A stretch of 64,000 nt of DNA from Mycolicibacterium crocinum (lineage in GTDB: Bacteria; Actinomycetota; Actinomycetes; Mycobacteriales; Mycobacteriaceae), in assembly GCF_022370635.2 (NCBI RefSeq), contig NZ_CP092362.2, positions 4,712,001 to 4,776,000 of the forward strand, read 5' to 3'. Of the stretch, positions 53,506 to 61,443 are shown in pieces. How positions within the stretch are numbered: position 1 is the first letter of the stretch; each line of letters opens with the position of its first letter. The position numbers were made by a program, and so were the translations under genes. Under the pieces are notes generated by a model. That model saw only the letters and a program-made list of their open reading frames with translations. It was not told the origin of the DNA and did not search any database.

Positions 53506-54571
53506 GGTAGCGGCGCAACGTCTCGGTGACGGCGGTGATTTGGGCGAGTGCCACCCGTTCGTCGCGCTTGTGCGCGAGGTTCGGGTCACCGGGGCCGTAG
53601 TTCACCGCGGGGATGCCCAGCGCGGCGAACCGCGCGACGTCGGTCCAGCCGTACTTGGCGCGCACCATCCCGTCGGCGGCTTGTACCAGCGCGGCCGCGG
53701 CGGGGTGACTCAGCCCGGGCAGCGCGCCGGCGGCCACATCGGTCTGCTCGAGGCGCACGTCGAGTCCGTCGAACACCTCGCGCACATGGGCCAGCGCCTG
53801 TTCCGGAGAGCGGTCGGGCGCGAACCGGAAGTTGACGGTCGCCTCGGCGGTGTCGGGGATGACGTTGCCCGCCACACCGCCGGAGATCTTCACCGCCGAC
53901 AGGCCTTCGCGGTAGATGCAGCCATCGATGTCGACGATCCGAGCGTCGTAGGCCGAGAGCCGGTCGAGGACTGCACCGAGTTTGTGAATAGCGTTGTCGC
54001 CCAACCAGGATCGCGCCGAGTGCGCACGGACGCCGTCGGCGGAGATGACCACCCTCAGTGTGCCCTGGCAGCCGGCCTCGATGTACCCGCCTGACGGTTC
54101 GCCCAGGATCGCGACGTCGGCCTGCAGCCAATCCGGAAGCTCGCGCTCGATGCGGCCCAGGCCGTTGGCGGACGCTTCGATCTCTTCGCAGTCGTACATG
54201 ATCAGCGTGATGTCGTGGGACGGTTCGGCGATGGTGGCGGCCAGGTGCAGGAACACCGCGTCACCGGACTTCATGTCCGATGTGCCGCAGCCGAAGAGGT
54301 GGTCGCTATCGAACCGGGACGGCACATTGTCGGCGATCGGGACGGTGTCGAGGTGACCGGCCAGCACCACGCGCGACGGCCGCCCGAAGGTCGTCCGGGC
54401 CAGCACCGCGTTGCCGCTGCGGATGACCTCGTAGCCGCTCGTCTGTTCCCGCAGCGCGGACTCCACCGCGTCGGCGATCCTTGCCTCGTCGCGCGACACG
54501 CTCGGGATGTCGACGAGCGCGGCGGTCAGCGCGATCGGGTCAGCGCGGAGGTCGAGTGAAGGGTCCAGCAC
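53495..54571 (-). CDS. dapE: Succinyl-diaminopimelate desuccinylase
   Basis: This 358-residue zinc peptidase-family enzyme cleaves N-succinyl-LL-diaminopimelate, giving DAP for lysine and peptidoglycan. Metal ligands are in AGHLDTVP and GCGTSDMKSGD, the catalytic Glu in YDCEEIEA, and the dimerisation and substrate loop in GVRAHSARSWLGDNAIHKLG. The late His lies in NLAHKRDERV. GTG 54571 gives a length close to M. tuberculosis DapE (354); in-frame sequence upstream is not part of the family. It is divergent from dapD by 46 bp. Confidence 0.93.
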   Translation of the reverse strand: MLDPSLDLRADPIALTAALVDIPSVSRDEARIADAVESALREQTSGYEVIRSGNAVLARTTFGRPSRVVLAGHLDTVPIADNVPSRFDSDHLFGCGTSDMKSGDAVFLHLAATIAEPSHDITLIMYDCEEIEASANGLGRIERELPDWLQADVAILGEPSGGYIEAGCQGTLRVVISADGVRAHSARSWLGDNAIHKLGAVLDRLSAYDARIVDIDGCIYREGLSAVKISGGVAGNVIPDTAEATVNFRFAPDRSPEQALAHVREVFDGLDVRLEQTDVAAGALPGLSHPAAAALVQAADGMVRAKYGWTDVARFAALGIPAVNYGPGDPNLAHKRDERVALAQITAVTETLRRYLTG

Positions 54572-54617
54572 AACTGACCAGGCTAGCGGGCAACGCGATG
54601 CATTACCGTGGAGCACC

Positions 54618-55562
54618 GTGACTTCTGCTGCTGGCGTCGGATTGGCCACCATCACCGAGGACGGGACGGTCCTCGACACCTGGTTCCCGGACCCCGAACT
54701 GGGCGCCTACAGCCCGTCGGGCAGCACCCGGCTCTCGGTCGCCGAGGTGCCCGACGATCTGGCGGCCGTCGCCGGCCCCGACCCGGCGCGCGGAGTCGAG
54801 ACGATCGTCGTGCGCACGGTGATCGCGGACCTCAATGACAAGCCGCTCGACACCTATGACGCCTATCTGCGGCTGCACCTTCTGTCGCACCGGCTGGTGG
54901 AACCGCACGGACTGAATCTCGACGGCATCTTCGGGGTGCTGACGAACGTGGTGTGGACCAACTTCGGACCGTGCCAGATCGAGGGCTTCGAGAACGTCCG
55001 GCTGCGGCTGCGCAGCCGCGGTCACGTGGCGGTCTACGGCGTGGACAAGTTCCCGCGGATGGTCGACTACGTGCTGCCGACCGGGGTGCGGATCGCCGAC
55101 GCCGACCGGGTTCGCCTCGGCGCCCACCTGGCTCCGGGCACCACCGTCATGCACGAGGGGTTCGTGAACTTCAACGCCGGCACCCTCGGCGCGTCGATGG
55201 TGGAAGGCCGGATTTCGGCGGGTGTCGTCGTCGACGACGGATCCGACGTCGGCGGCGGTGCGTCGATCATGGGCACGTTGTCCGGCGGTGGCACGCAGGT
55301 GATCTCGGTGGGTAAGCGCTGCCTGCTGGGCGCCAATGCGGGCCTGGGCATTTCGCTGGGTGACGACTGCATCATCGAGGCCGGTCTGTACGTGACGGCC
55401 GGCACCAAGGTCACCACCCCGGACGGTACGACGGTCAAGGCCCGCGAACTGTCCGGCGCGAATAACCTTCTGTTCCGCCGCAATTCGGTGACCGGCGCGG
55501 TCGAGGTAGTGGCCCGCGATGGTCAGGGCATCGCGCTGAACGAGGCGCTGCACGCCAACTAG
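54618..55562 (+). CDS. dapD: Tetrahydrodipicolinate N-succinyltransferase
   Basis: This 314-residue enzyme transfers succinyl from succinyl-CoA to tetrahydrodipicolinate, in the step before DapC/DapE of DAP synthesis. It has the actinobacterial DapD N-terminal domain, then a left-handed beta-helix with hexapeptide repeats (GVRIADADRVRLGAHLAPGTTVMHEGFVNFNAGTLG; GKRCLLGANAGLGISLGDDCII). GTG 54618 is 8 nt after TACCGT (54604-54609), so the message is probably leaderless. It ends in a four-base CTAG overlap with the convergent secreted-protein gene. Confidence 0.95.
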   Translation: MTSAAGVGLATITEDGTVLDTWFPDPELGAYSPSGSTRLSVAEVPDDLAAVAGPDPARGVETIVVRTVIADLNDKPLDTYDAYLRLHLLSHRLVEPHGLNLDGIFGVLTNVVWTNFGPCQIEGFENVRLRLRSRGHVAVYGVDKFPRMVDYVLPTGVRIADADRVRLGAHLAPGTTVMHEGFVNFNAGTLGASMVEGRISAGVVVDDGSDVGGGASIMGTLSGGGTQVISVGKRCLLGANAGLGISLGDDCIIEAGLYVTAGTKVTTPDGTTVKARELSGANNLLFRRNSVTGAVEVVARDGQGIALNEALHAN

Positions 55563-56458
55563 GCGTGCAGGTGGCGCCCGCTGCCGGCGTGCCGCGGCGT
55601 CTTCGCGGCGGGGGTGGCATGTGCGGCAGGCACCGCGGCGGCTCCACCAGCGACCACGCCGTTGATGTTGAAGCCCGGTCCCTGTTTGGTGATCATGACG
55701 CCGTGATGCAGGATCGAGCCCGCGACCGCCACCGGCCCGGGTTCTGCCTGAACGGCGTTGCCCGTGCCAAGAACTGCGAATGCCCAACTTCCGGTGGCCG
55801 GCTTGGCGTTGCCCACCAGGACGCTGTTGCCCCCGCCGAGGATGTTGGTGGCGTTGTTGAAGTTGCCTCGGGCCTCGACGAACACCGTGCTACCGCCGAG
55901 GTTGACGGCGACATTACCGGCCCCGATGGCCATGACATCGCCGTGTCCGAACGCGTCGATCGCGAGGTCGCCGGTTCCGGTGGTCCCCGCGGATGCCACA
56001 CCGGTGCGTCCCAGCGCGATGGCCGCATTGCCGAAGCTGTTCGATCCGCCAGCCGAGGTCTTTCCGTGCGCCGAGAACGCCAGCGAGAAGAATCCGTACG
56101 TCTGCGACGTGCTGCCCTTGCCCACTGCGGTCGAAACACCGAATGCCGAGGTGGTGTATCCACCCGCGTCGGCAATGGTGTTGTCGCCCAACGCAAACGT
56201 GCTGTCCGCCACGCCGTAGGTCCATGCTCCGGCTGCGTTGCCGACCGCGAAGGCGCTGTCGAAGTTGCCGAAGGCATGGGCTGTGGCCGACGGCCCGATC
56301 GCGATCGCGACGCTCGTTTGAGTGCTCGAGCAGTTGGCGCTGTTGCCGATCCCGAAGACCGAGGCGCACGTCGCATTCGCAGTGGGAGCCAATCCGACAC
56401 CGGCACTGGCGAACACACCGGTGGTCAGGGCGATGACGCTGCGCGTGGAGAGGTTCAT
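55559..56458 (-). CDS. Secreted protein with YadA-like head repeats
   Basis: This 299-residue exported protein has a Sec signal peptide (MNLSTRSVIALTTGVFASAGV ... PTANA before Thr30). From residue about 49 to 220 it carries degenerate repeats of the type AIG-x-AxAxG-xxxxA/S: SVAIAIGPSATAHAFG, SAFAVGNAAGAWTYG, STFALGDNTIADAGG and others. These resemble the left-handed beta-roll head of YadA trimeric adhesins. No outer-membrane anchor is present. Two cysteines (31, 43) may bond. The C-terminal 30 residues are Ala/Pro/His-rich. Composition and repeats are also reminiscent of PE_PGRS-like surface proteins, but no PE domain is seen. Confidence 0.8.
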   Translation of the reverse strand: MNLSTRSVIALTTGVFASAGVGLAPTANATCASVFGIGNSANCSSTQTSVAIAIGPSATAHAFGNFDSAFAVGNAAGAWTYGVADSTFALGDNTIADAGGYTTSAFGVSTAVGKGSTSQTYGFFSLAFSAHGKTSAGGSNSFGNAAIALGRTGVASAGTTGTGDLAIDAFGHGDVMAIGAGNVAVNLGGSTVFVEARGNFNNATNILGGGNSVLVGNAKPATGSWAFAVLGTGNAVQAEPGPVAVAGSILHHGVMITKQGPGFNINGVVAGGAAAVPAAHATPAAKTPRHAGSGRHLHA

Positions 56459-56540
56459 AGCGGGAGTGGACACCCGCGGCTCGCCTACCGATCCCAACAA
56501 TGGCGGGTGTGAAACATGGCCGCTCGGGTATAGCAGCAGC

Positions 56541-58505
56541 GTGTTTCCGGATGATTTGCGGCAGTTGGCGGCCGCGCACGGGGTGGCCACCTCCTATCGC
56601 AACGAACGCCGGGAGCCGGTCGAGGTCGACGCCGATGTGGTGATTCGGGTTCTCGGGCTGCTCGACGTGGATGCGGCCACCGAAACCAGCCGGCGCGCCG
56701 AGCTGGCCAAGCTCGCCGACCGCGATCACGCGGGCCGGTTACCCCCGACAATCGCCGTACGGGTGGACGGCGAGGCCAAACATGTTTCCGGCGCCCAACT
56801 TCTGGTCGGAGAGGACGGCAGCCGCATCGAGGTGCGCGACGACCTACCCCGGGACCTGGTGCCCGGGTGGTACCGGTTACGCACCCGCGACGGCCAAGAC
56901 GTCACGCTTGTGGCCGCACCTGCGCAGGTGCCGCAGACGCCGAACACCTGGGGCTGGATGCTGCAGCTCTACGCACTGCGCTCGGCGCGGTCGTGGGGCA
57001 TTGGCGATTTCGGCGATCTGCGGGAGTTCATCGAGTGGACGGTCCCGGAGCACGGTGCCGGGGCGGTATTGCTCAACCCGTTGCACGCCCCCGGCCCCAC
57101 GCATCCGGTCCAACCGTCCCCCTACACGCCGTCGAGCCGACGGTTCTCCAATCCGTTGGCGCTGCGCATCGAGGACCTCGACGCCTATCACCGCGCCGAT
57201 CCGGACACCCGCGCCGAGGTCGACGCACTGCGGGTGTCGGCGACGACCGACCGGATCGACCACGACCTGGTATGGGCGGCGAAACGCTCTGTACTGGAGG
57301 CACTCTGGCGTAGCATCGGTCGGCCCAGCCCCCTTGACGGATCACCGGACACCGACGCGCTGGCCGACTGGGCGACCTACTGCGCACTCGCCGAGCGACA
57401 CGGCGGGCGATGGAGCCGATGGCCGGCGCCGCTTCGCGATGTCACCGGGACTGCCGTAGCGCAGGCACGCCGAGAGTTGGCCTCGCGGGTGCACTTTCAC
57501 GCGTGGGTGCAGCAGCAGTGCGCCGACCAGTTGGCCGCGGTGCGGGCTGCCGGACGAGACGCCGGCATGGCCCTCGGTGTACTGCACGACCTACCCGTCG
57601 GAGTCGACGCCGACGGCGCCGACGCGTGGGCGCTGGCCGATGTACTCGCCGGCGGAGTGAGCGTCGGGGCGCCGCCGGACAACTTCACACCCCGCGGCCA
57701 GGACTGGGGGCTCCCGCCGTGGCGCCCGGACCGCTTGGCTGCCACCGGTTACTCCGCGCTGCGAGACATGTTGCGCGCCATCCTGTCCCACGCGGATGGC
57801 CTACGGATCGACCATGTCGCCGGCCTGTGGCGACTGTGGTGGATCCCGCCGGGCGACACCCCGGACCGCGGCACCTACGTGCACTACGACGCCGACGTCA
57901 TGCTCGCGGTGCTCGCGTTGGAAGCTCACCGGGCCGGGGCGGTCGTCATCGGAGAGGACCTGGGCACCGTCGAACCGGAGGTCACCGAAGCCCTGGCCGC
58001 CAACGGGATGCTGGGGTCAGCGGTCTCGTGGTTCACCCGCGACGAGTCCGCGCCAGACCAACCGCTCCTCCCGTCGAAGGCATGGCCGGAACGCGCCGCC
58101 GCGAGCCTGTCCACCCACGATCTGCCCACGGCCGCAGGGTTTCTCCGCGGCGAGCATGTACGCGCCCGCGCCGACCTGGGGCTACTCGATGACGTTCCGG
58201 CCGAACAGGCCAACGCGGACAAGGAGCGCGCCGAATGGCTGACCCTGTTGCGCTCGGAAGGCCTGCTGGACGAACGCGAACCAGACGAAGCGGCGATCAT
58301 CGTTGCGATGCACCGCTTCCTGGCCTCGACGCCCAGTCGGCTGAAGCTGATTTCGCCTTACGATGTCGTCGGCGAGACGCGGCAACCCAACCTGCCGGGC
58401 ACCATCGACGAATACCCGAACTGGCGGCTGCCCCTTCCGGAGACCCTCGAGCAGTTGCAGGCCGATCCGCGCGTCGCCGAGATCACCGCGGCATTCCGGC
58501 GCTGA
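56541..58505 (+). CDS. malQ: 4-alpha-glucanotransferase
   Basis: This 654-residue GH77 amylomaltase transfers maltooligosaccharides between glucans. After an N-terminal domain (FPDDLRQLAAAHGV...) comes RSWGIGDFGDL and SPYTPSSRRFSNPLALRIE. The nucleophile Asp lies in GLRIDHVAGLWRLWWIP, the acid/base Glu in GEDLGTVEPEV, and STHDLPTAAGF near the end. All catalytic segments are present. GTG 56541 follows TATAGC (56529-56534) by exactly 6 nt, so it is probably leaderless; earlier in-frame codons would overlap the divergent gene. M. tuberculosis has malQ elsewhere (Rv1781c, longer), so this may be a paralogue. Confidence 0.9.
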   Translation: MFPDDLRQLAAAHGVATSYRNERREPVEVDADVVIRVLGLLDVDAATETSRRAELAKLADRDHAGRLPPTIAVRVDGEAKHVSGAQLLVGEDGSRIEVRDDLPRDLVPGWYRLRTRDGQDVTLVAAPAQVPQTPNTWGWMLQLYALRSARSWGIGDFGDLREFIEWTVPEHGAGAVLLNPLHAPGPTHPVQPSPYTPSSRRFSNPLALRIEDLDAYHRADPDTRAEVDALRVSATTDRIDHDLVWAAKRSVLEALWRSIGRPSPLDGSPDTDALADWATYCALAERHGGRWSRWPAPLRDVTGTAVAQARRELASRVHFHAWVQQQCADQLAAVRAAGRDAGMALGVLHDLPVGVDADGADAWALADVLAGGVSVGAPPDNFTPRGQDWGLPPWRPDRLAATGYSALRDMLRAILSHADGLRIDHVAGLWRLWWIPPGDTPDRGTYVHYDADVMLAVLALEAHRAGAVVIGEDLGTVEPEVTEALAANGMLGSAVSWFTRDESAPDQPLLPSKAWPERAAASLSTHDLPTAAGFLRGEHVRARADLGLLDDVPAEQANADKERAEWLTLLRSEGLLDEREPDEAAIIVAMHRFLASTPSRLKLISPYDVVGETRQPNLPGTIDEYPNWRLPLPETLEQLQADPRVAEITAAFRR

Positions 58506-58509
58506 GCCG

Positions 58510-58857
58510 CTATTTCGCGGACAGGATGCAGAACTCGTTGCCCTCCGGGTCGGCCAGCACCACCCAGGTCTGTTCGCCCTGACCGATGTCCACGCGGCGG
58601 GCACCCAGCGCGAGCACCCGCTCGACCTCGGCCTGTTGATCGTCGGGGGTGAAGTCGAAATGGATGCGGTTCTTGACCACCTTGTCGTCGGGCACGGCCA
58701 GGAACAGCCAGTCGGGTCCGGCACCGTCGGGTGCCCGCAGGGCGACGTCGCCATCGTCGGTCGCCTCGGCAGGCCAGCCCAGCACCGTCGACCACCACGA
58801 CGACAGGGCATGGATGTCGTGGGCGTCGACGCAGACATCGCTGAATCGCAGCGTCAT
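58510..58857 (-). CDS. VOC-family (glyoxalase/dioxygenase-like) protein
   Basis: This 115-residue vicinal-oxygen-chelate protein has two beta-alpha-beta-beta-beta modules. It begins TLRFSDVCVDAHDIHALSSWWSTVLGW, and the second half has IHFDFTPDDQQAEVERVLALGARRVD and WVVLADPEGNEFCIL. It resembles the many glyoxalase-like and resistance-type members in actinobacteria. The ATG overlaps the fadD36 stop (ATGA), so it is cotranscribed with that gene. Substrate unknown. Confidence 0.88.
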   Translation of the reverse strand: MTLRFSDVCVDAHDIHALSSWWSTVLGWPAEATDDGDVALRAPDGAGPDWLFLAVPDDKVVKNRIHFDFTPDDQQAEVERVLALGARRVDIGQGEQTWVVLADPEGNEFCILSAK

Positions 58858-60254
58858 TTCATCAGCTCCTTCTTCATGACTTTGCCCATTGCGTTGCGCG
58901 GCAGCGAGTCGACCAATCGCACTTCCCGCGGCCGCTTGTGCACCGAAAGCTGTTCGGCCACAAAAGAAATCAGATCGTCAGGTTGGGCGTCGCCTACCAC
59001 GAACGCAACGATCCGCTGACCGAGGTCAGGGTCGGGCAGGCCCACCACCGCCACCTCGTCGACGCCGGGATGACCGAGCAGCACCGTCTCGACCTCGCCG
59101 GCCCCCACTCGGAAGCCCCCGGACTTGATCAGGTCCACCGACTCGCGGCCGACGATGCGGTGCATACCGCCCTCGTCGATGACGGCGGCGTCGCCGGTGC
59201 GGTACCACCCGTCGGGATCGAAGGCATCGGCGGTGGCATCCGGCCGGTTGAGGTAACCGTCGAACACCGTCGGGGCTTTGAGCTGAAGGCTGCCGATGGT
59301 CTCACCGTCATGCCGGTCGACCGAGCCGTCCTCATGCACGATCCGGGTCTGAACTCCGTTGAGCGGCAACCCAACCCAGCCAGGGCGTCGTTCACCGTCA
59401 AAGCGCGTGCTGATCGTGATCAGCGACTCGGTGCTGCCATACCGCTCGACCGGCGGGTGCCCGGTCAACTCGGCCAGCCGGGTGAACACCGGCACCGGCA
59501 GCGCCGCACTGCCCGACACCAACAGCCGCGCCGAAGCCAGCGCGGCGGCAGCGTCAGCATCGTCCGCCACCCGCGACCACACCGTCGGCACGCCGAAGTA
59601 CAAGCTGCCACCGGCGGCGGCATATCCCGTCGGCGTCGGTTTTCCGGTGTGCACGAAGCGATTTCCCACACGCAGGGAACCGAGCAACCCGAGGATCAGG
59701 CCGTGCACATGGAACAGCGGCAGCCCATGCACAAGCGTGTCGTCGGGGGTCCACTGCCAGGCCTGCACCAGCGCGTCGATCTGCGCGGCGATCGCACGCC
59801 TGCTGATCAGCACACCCTTGGGCAGGCCGGTGGTGCCGGAGGTGTACATCACCATCGCGGTGCTCTGCGGCGCCGGCTCGGCGTAGCGATGCCACGACCG
59901 GGCGTGCAGCCGGACCGGAATATGCGGCAGGCCACCGAGATCGGCGGGTGGCTCCCCCAGCCATGCCTGCGCGCCGGAGTCGGTCAGGATGTGCGCACGT
60001 TCGGCGATCCCGACGTCGGCGGGCACCGGAACGAACGGGACACCGGCGATCAGGCAGCCGGTGATGGCGAGCACGGTGGTGGCGGTGGGGGTGGCCAGCA
60101 CGGCGACCTGTCTGGCGCCGCCCACCCGCTCGGCGACCGAAGTGGCCGCCCCGACGAGATCGCTGCGGGACAGGACGGCGCCGTCGATGCGCACGGCGTC
60201 ACCGATGTCGGCTCCGGCGGCGACGGTGGCGGGATTCAGGGAGGCCAGCAACAC
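58854..60254 (-). CDS. fadD36: Acyl-CoA synthetase FadD36
   Basis: This 466-residue AMP-forming acyl-CoA synthetase has the P-loop-like motif MVMYTSGTTGLPKGVLISRR, the core motif HGLPLFHVHGL, YGSTES (substrate-binding loop) and DGWYRTGDAAVIDEGGMHRIVGRESVDLIKSGGFRVGAGEVE. The C-terminal lysine is in PRNAMGKVMKK. Opening MLLASLNPATVAAGADIGDAVRIDG closely resembles Rv1193 (FadD36). The start is GTG 60254; longer frames upstream are not conserved. It acts on short to medium or branched acids, by family analogy. It is divergent from the Nudix gene by 30 bp. Confidence 0.92.
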   Translation of the reverse strand: MLLASLNPATVAAGADIGDAVRIDGAVLSRSDLVGAATSVAERVGGARQVAVLATPTATTVLAITGCLIAGVPFVPVPADVGIAERAHILTDSGAQAWLGEPPADLGGLPHIPVRLHARSWHRYAEPAPQSTAMVMYTSGTTGLPKGVLISRRAIAAQIDALVQAWQWTPDDTLVHGLPLFHVHGLILGLLGSLRVGNRFVHTGKPTPTGYAAAGGSLYFGVPTVWSRVADDADAAAALASARLLVSGSAALPVPVFTRLAELTGHPPVERYGSTESLITISTRFDGERRPGWVGLPLNGVQTRIVHEDGSVDRHDGETIGSLQLKAPTVFDGYLNRPDATADAFDPDGWYRTGDAAVIDEGGMHRIVGRESVDLIKSGGFRVGAGEVETVLLGHPGVDEVAVVGLPDPDLGQRIVAFVVGDAQPDDLISFVAEQLSVHKRPREVRLVDSLPRNAMGKVMKKELMK

Positions 60255-60284
60255 GCCAGCGACGCTACCGAAGATACTGACCTG

Positions 60285-60830
60285 GTGAAGCCGACCATCC
60301 AGCTCTCGTCCCGCGAGGTGTACCGCAACAACTGGATGACGGTGCGCGAGGACACCGTCGAGCGCCCGGACGGCTCCACCGGTATCTACGGTGTCGTCGA
60401 CAAGCCCGACTACGCGCTCATCATCGCGGTCGACAACGACCGGGTGGCGTTGGTCGAGCAGTACCGCTACCCGCTCGGTGCGCGCCGCTGGGAATTTCCG
60501 CAGGGCACCGCCCCGGGTCGGGCCGAGGTCGAGCCGGCCGAGCTCGCCGCCCAAGAGCTGCGGGAGGAGACCGGGCTGACCGCGGGTTCGTACGTCGTGC
60601 TGGGCAGTCTGGACATCGCCGCCGGGATGAGCAGCCAGCGCGGCTGGGTTTTCCTGGCCACCGACATCACCGAGGGGGAGCCTGACCGCGAGCACGAGGA
60701 GCAGGACATGCACTTCGAGTGGTTCGAGCGCAGCCGGTTCGAGGAGATGATCCGAACCGGCGAGATCACCGACGCGCAGTCGCTCGCGGCGTATGCGCAA
60801 CTGCTGCTCAGGGAACGTTTCGAGTCCTAA
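60285..60830 (+). CDS. Nudix hydrolase, ADP-ribose pyrophosphatase-like
   Basis: This 181-residue Nudix enzyme probably hydrolyses ADP-ribose or similar nucleotide sugars. It has the N-terminal beta-strand domain (SSREVYRNNWMTVREDTVERPDG) and the box within GTAPGRAEVEPAELAAQELREETGLT. The box deviates from G-x5-E-x7-REUxEExGU: one residue is inserted and the first Arg is replaced by Gln (QELREE). A start at GTG 60285 follows GATACT (60273-60278) by 6 nt, suggesting a leaderless transcript. It corresponds in class to the ADPRase family. Confidence 0.88.
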   Translation: MKPTIQLSSREVYRNNWMTVREDTVERPDGSTGIYGVVDKPDYALIIAVDNDRVALVEQYRYPLGARRWEFPQGTAPGRAEVEPAELAAQELREETGLTAGSYVVLGSLDIAAGMSSQRGWVFLATDITEGEPDREHEEQDMHFEWFERSRFEEMIRTGEITDAQSLAAYAQLLLRERFES

Positions 60831-60916
60831 TCGTGACCGGCACGCCTGGGGCAGAAGTGACAGATGGGGTTTTCTGACGGCTACGCTGATATCTCGCAAC
60901 GACGTTCCGAGGAGTC

Positions 60917-61420
60917 ATGAGCCGCCACAGTTGGGGTGCCACGCTGGTGGCCGCCGCGACGATCTGCGCCGCGGGACTGCTGTCCCCCGCATCGGCGCAC
61001 GGTCAGCCGCTGGCCTGGAACGGGCGCTACCAGATGATCACGTACGCCTCGCAGAAAGCGGGCACCAGTCCCGCCACCCGCCAGAAGGAGAACGACTTCG
61101 GCGCGGTGTTCACGCTGTCCACCGCCTGCTCGGGCGGCGCCTGCGTCGCGACCGTCGTCGAGGGCCCCGCACCGAGTAACCCGACGATCCCGCAGCCGAC
61201 CAAATACACCTGGAACGGATCCGAGTGGGCCACCACCTACGACTGGGTGTGGGACTGCTTCCTGGGCGACGGCTACCAGAAGCAGTGGAGCCCGGCCACC
61301 TCGTGGGCGTTCTACACCCCGCAGCCCGACGGCTCGCTGCGCGGCACCTGGCACACCGATATCGCCCAGGGGCCATGCCGCGGCAGCGTCGTCATGCCCG
61401 TCGCGGCGATGCCCGCCTGA
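60917..61420 (+). CDS. Secreted conserved hypothetical protein
   Basis: This 167-residue exported protein begins with a signal peptide (SRHSWGATLVAAATICAAGLLSPASA then HGQPLAWNG). The mature domain has four cysteines (TACSGGACVA, WDCFL, QGPCRG), likely two disulfides. It has many aromatic residues (WNGSEWATTYDWVWDCFLGDGYQKQW) and a beta-rich pattern. I recognise it as a mycobacterial secreted family without a named function. GAGG about 7 nt upstream supports ATG 60917. Confidence 0.83.
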   Translation: MSRHSWGATLVAAATICAAGLLSPASAHGQPLAWNGRYQMITYASQKAGTSPATRQKENDFGAVFTLSTACSGGACVATVVEGPAPSNPTIPQPTKYTWNGSEWATTYDWVWDCFLGDGYQKQWSPATSWAFYTPQPDGSLRGTWHTDIAQGPCRGSVVMPVAAMPA

Positions 61421-61443
61421 CCCGGCGCCGAATCGTCCGCACA

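Noticed and set aside
51937..53589. Minus-strand open frame opposite the ATPase gene
   Set aside because: Arg/Gly-rich shadow without motifs; the plus-strand frame has Walker A and B and solenoid patterns.
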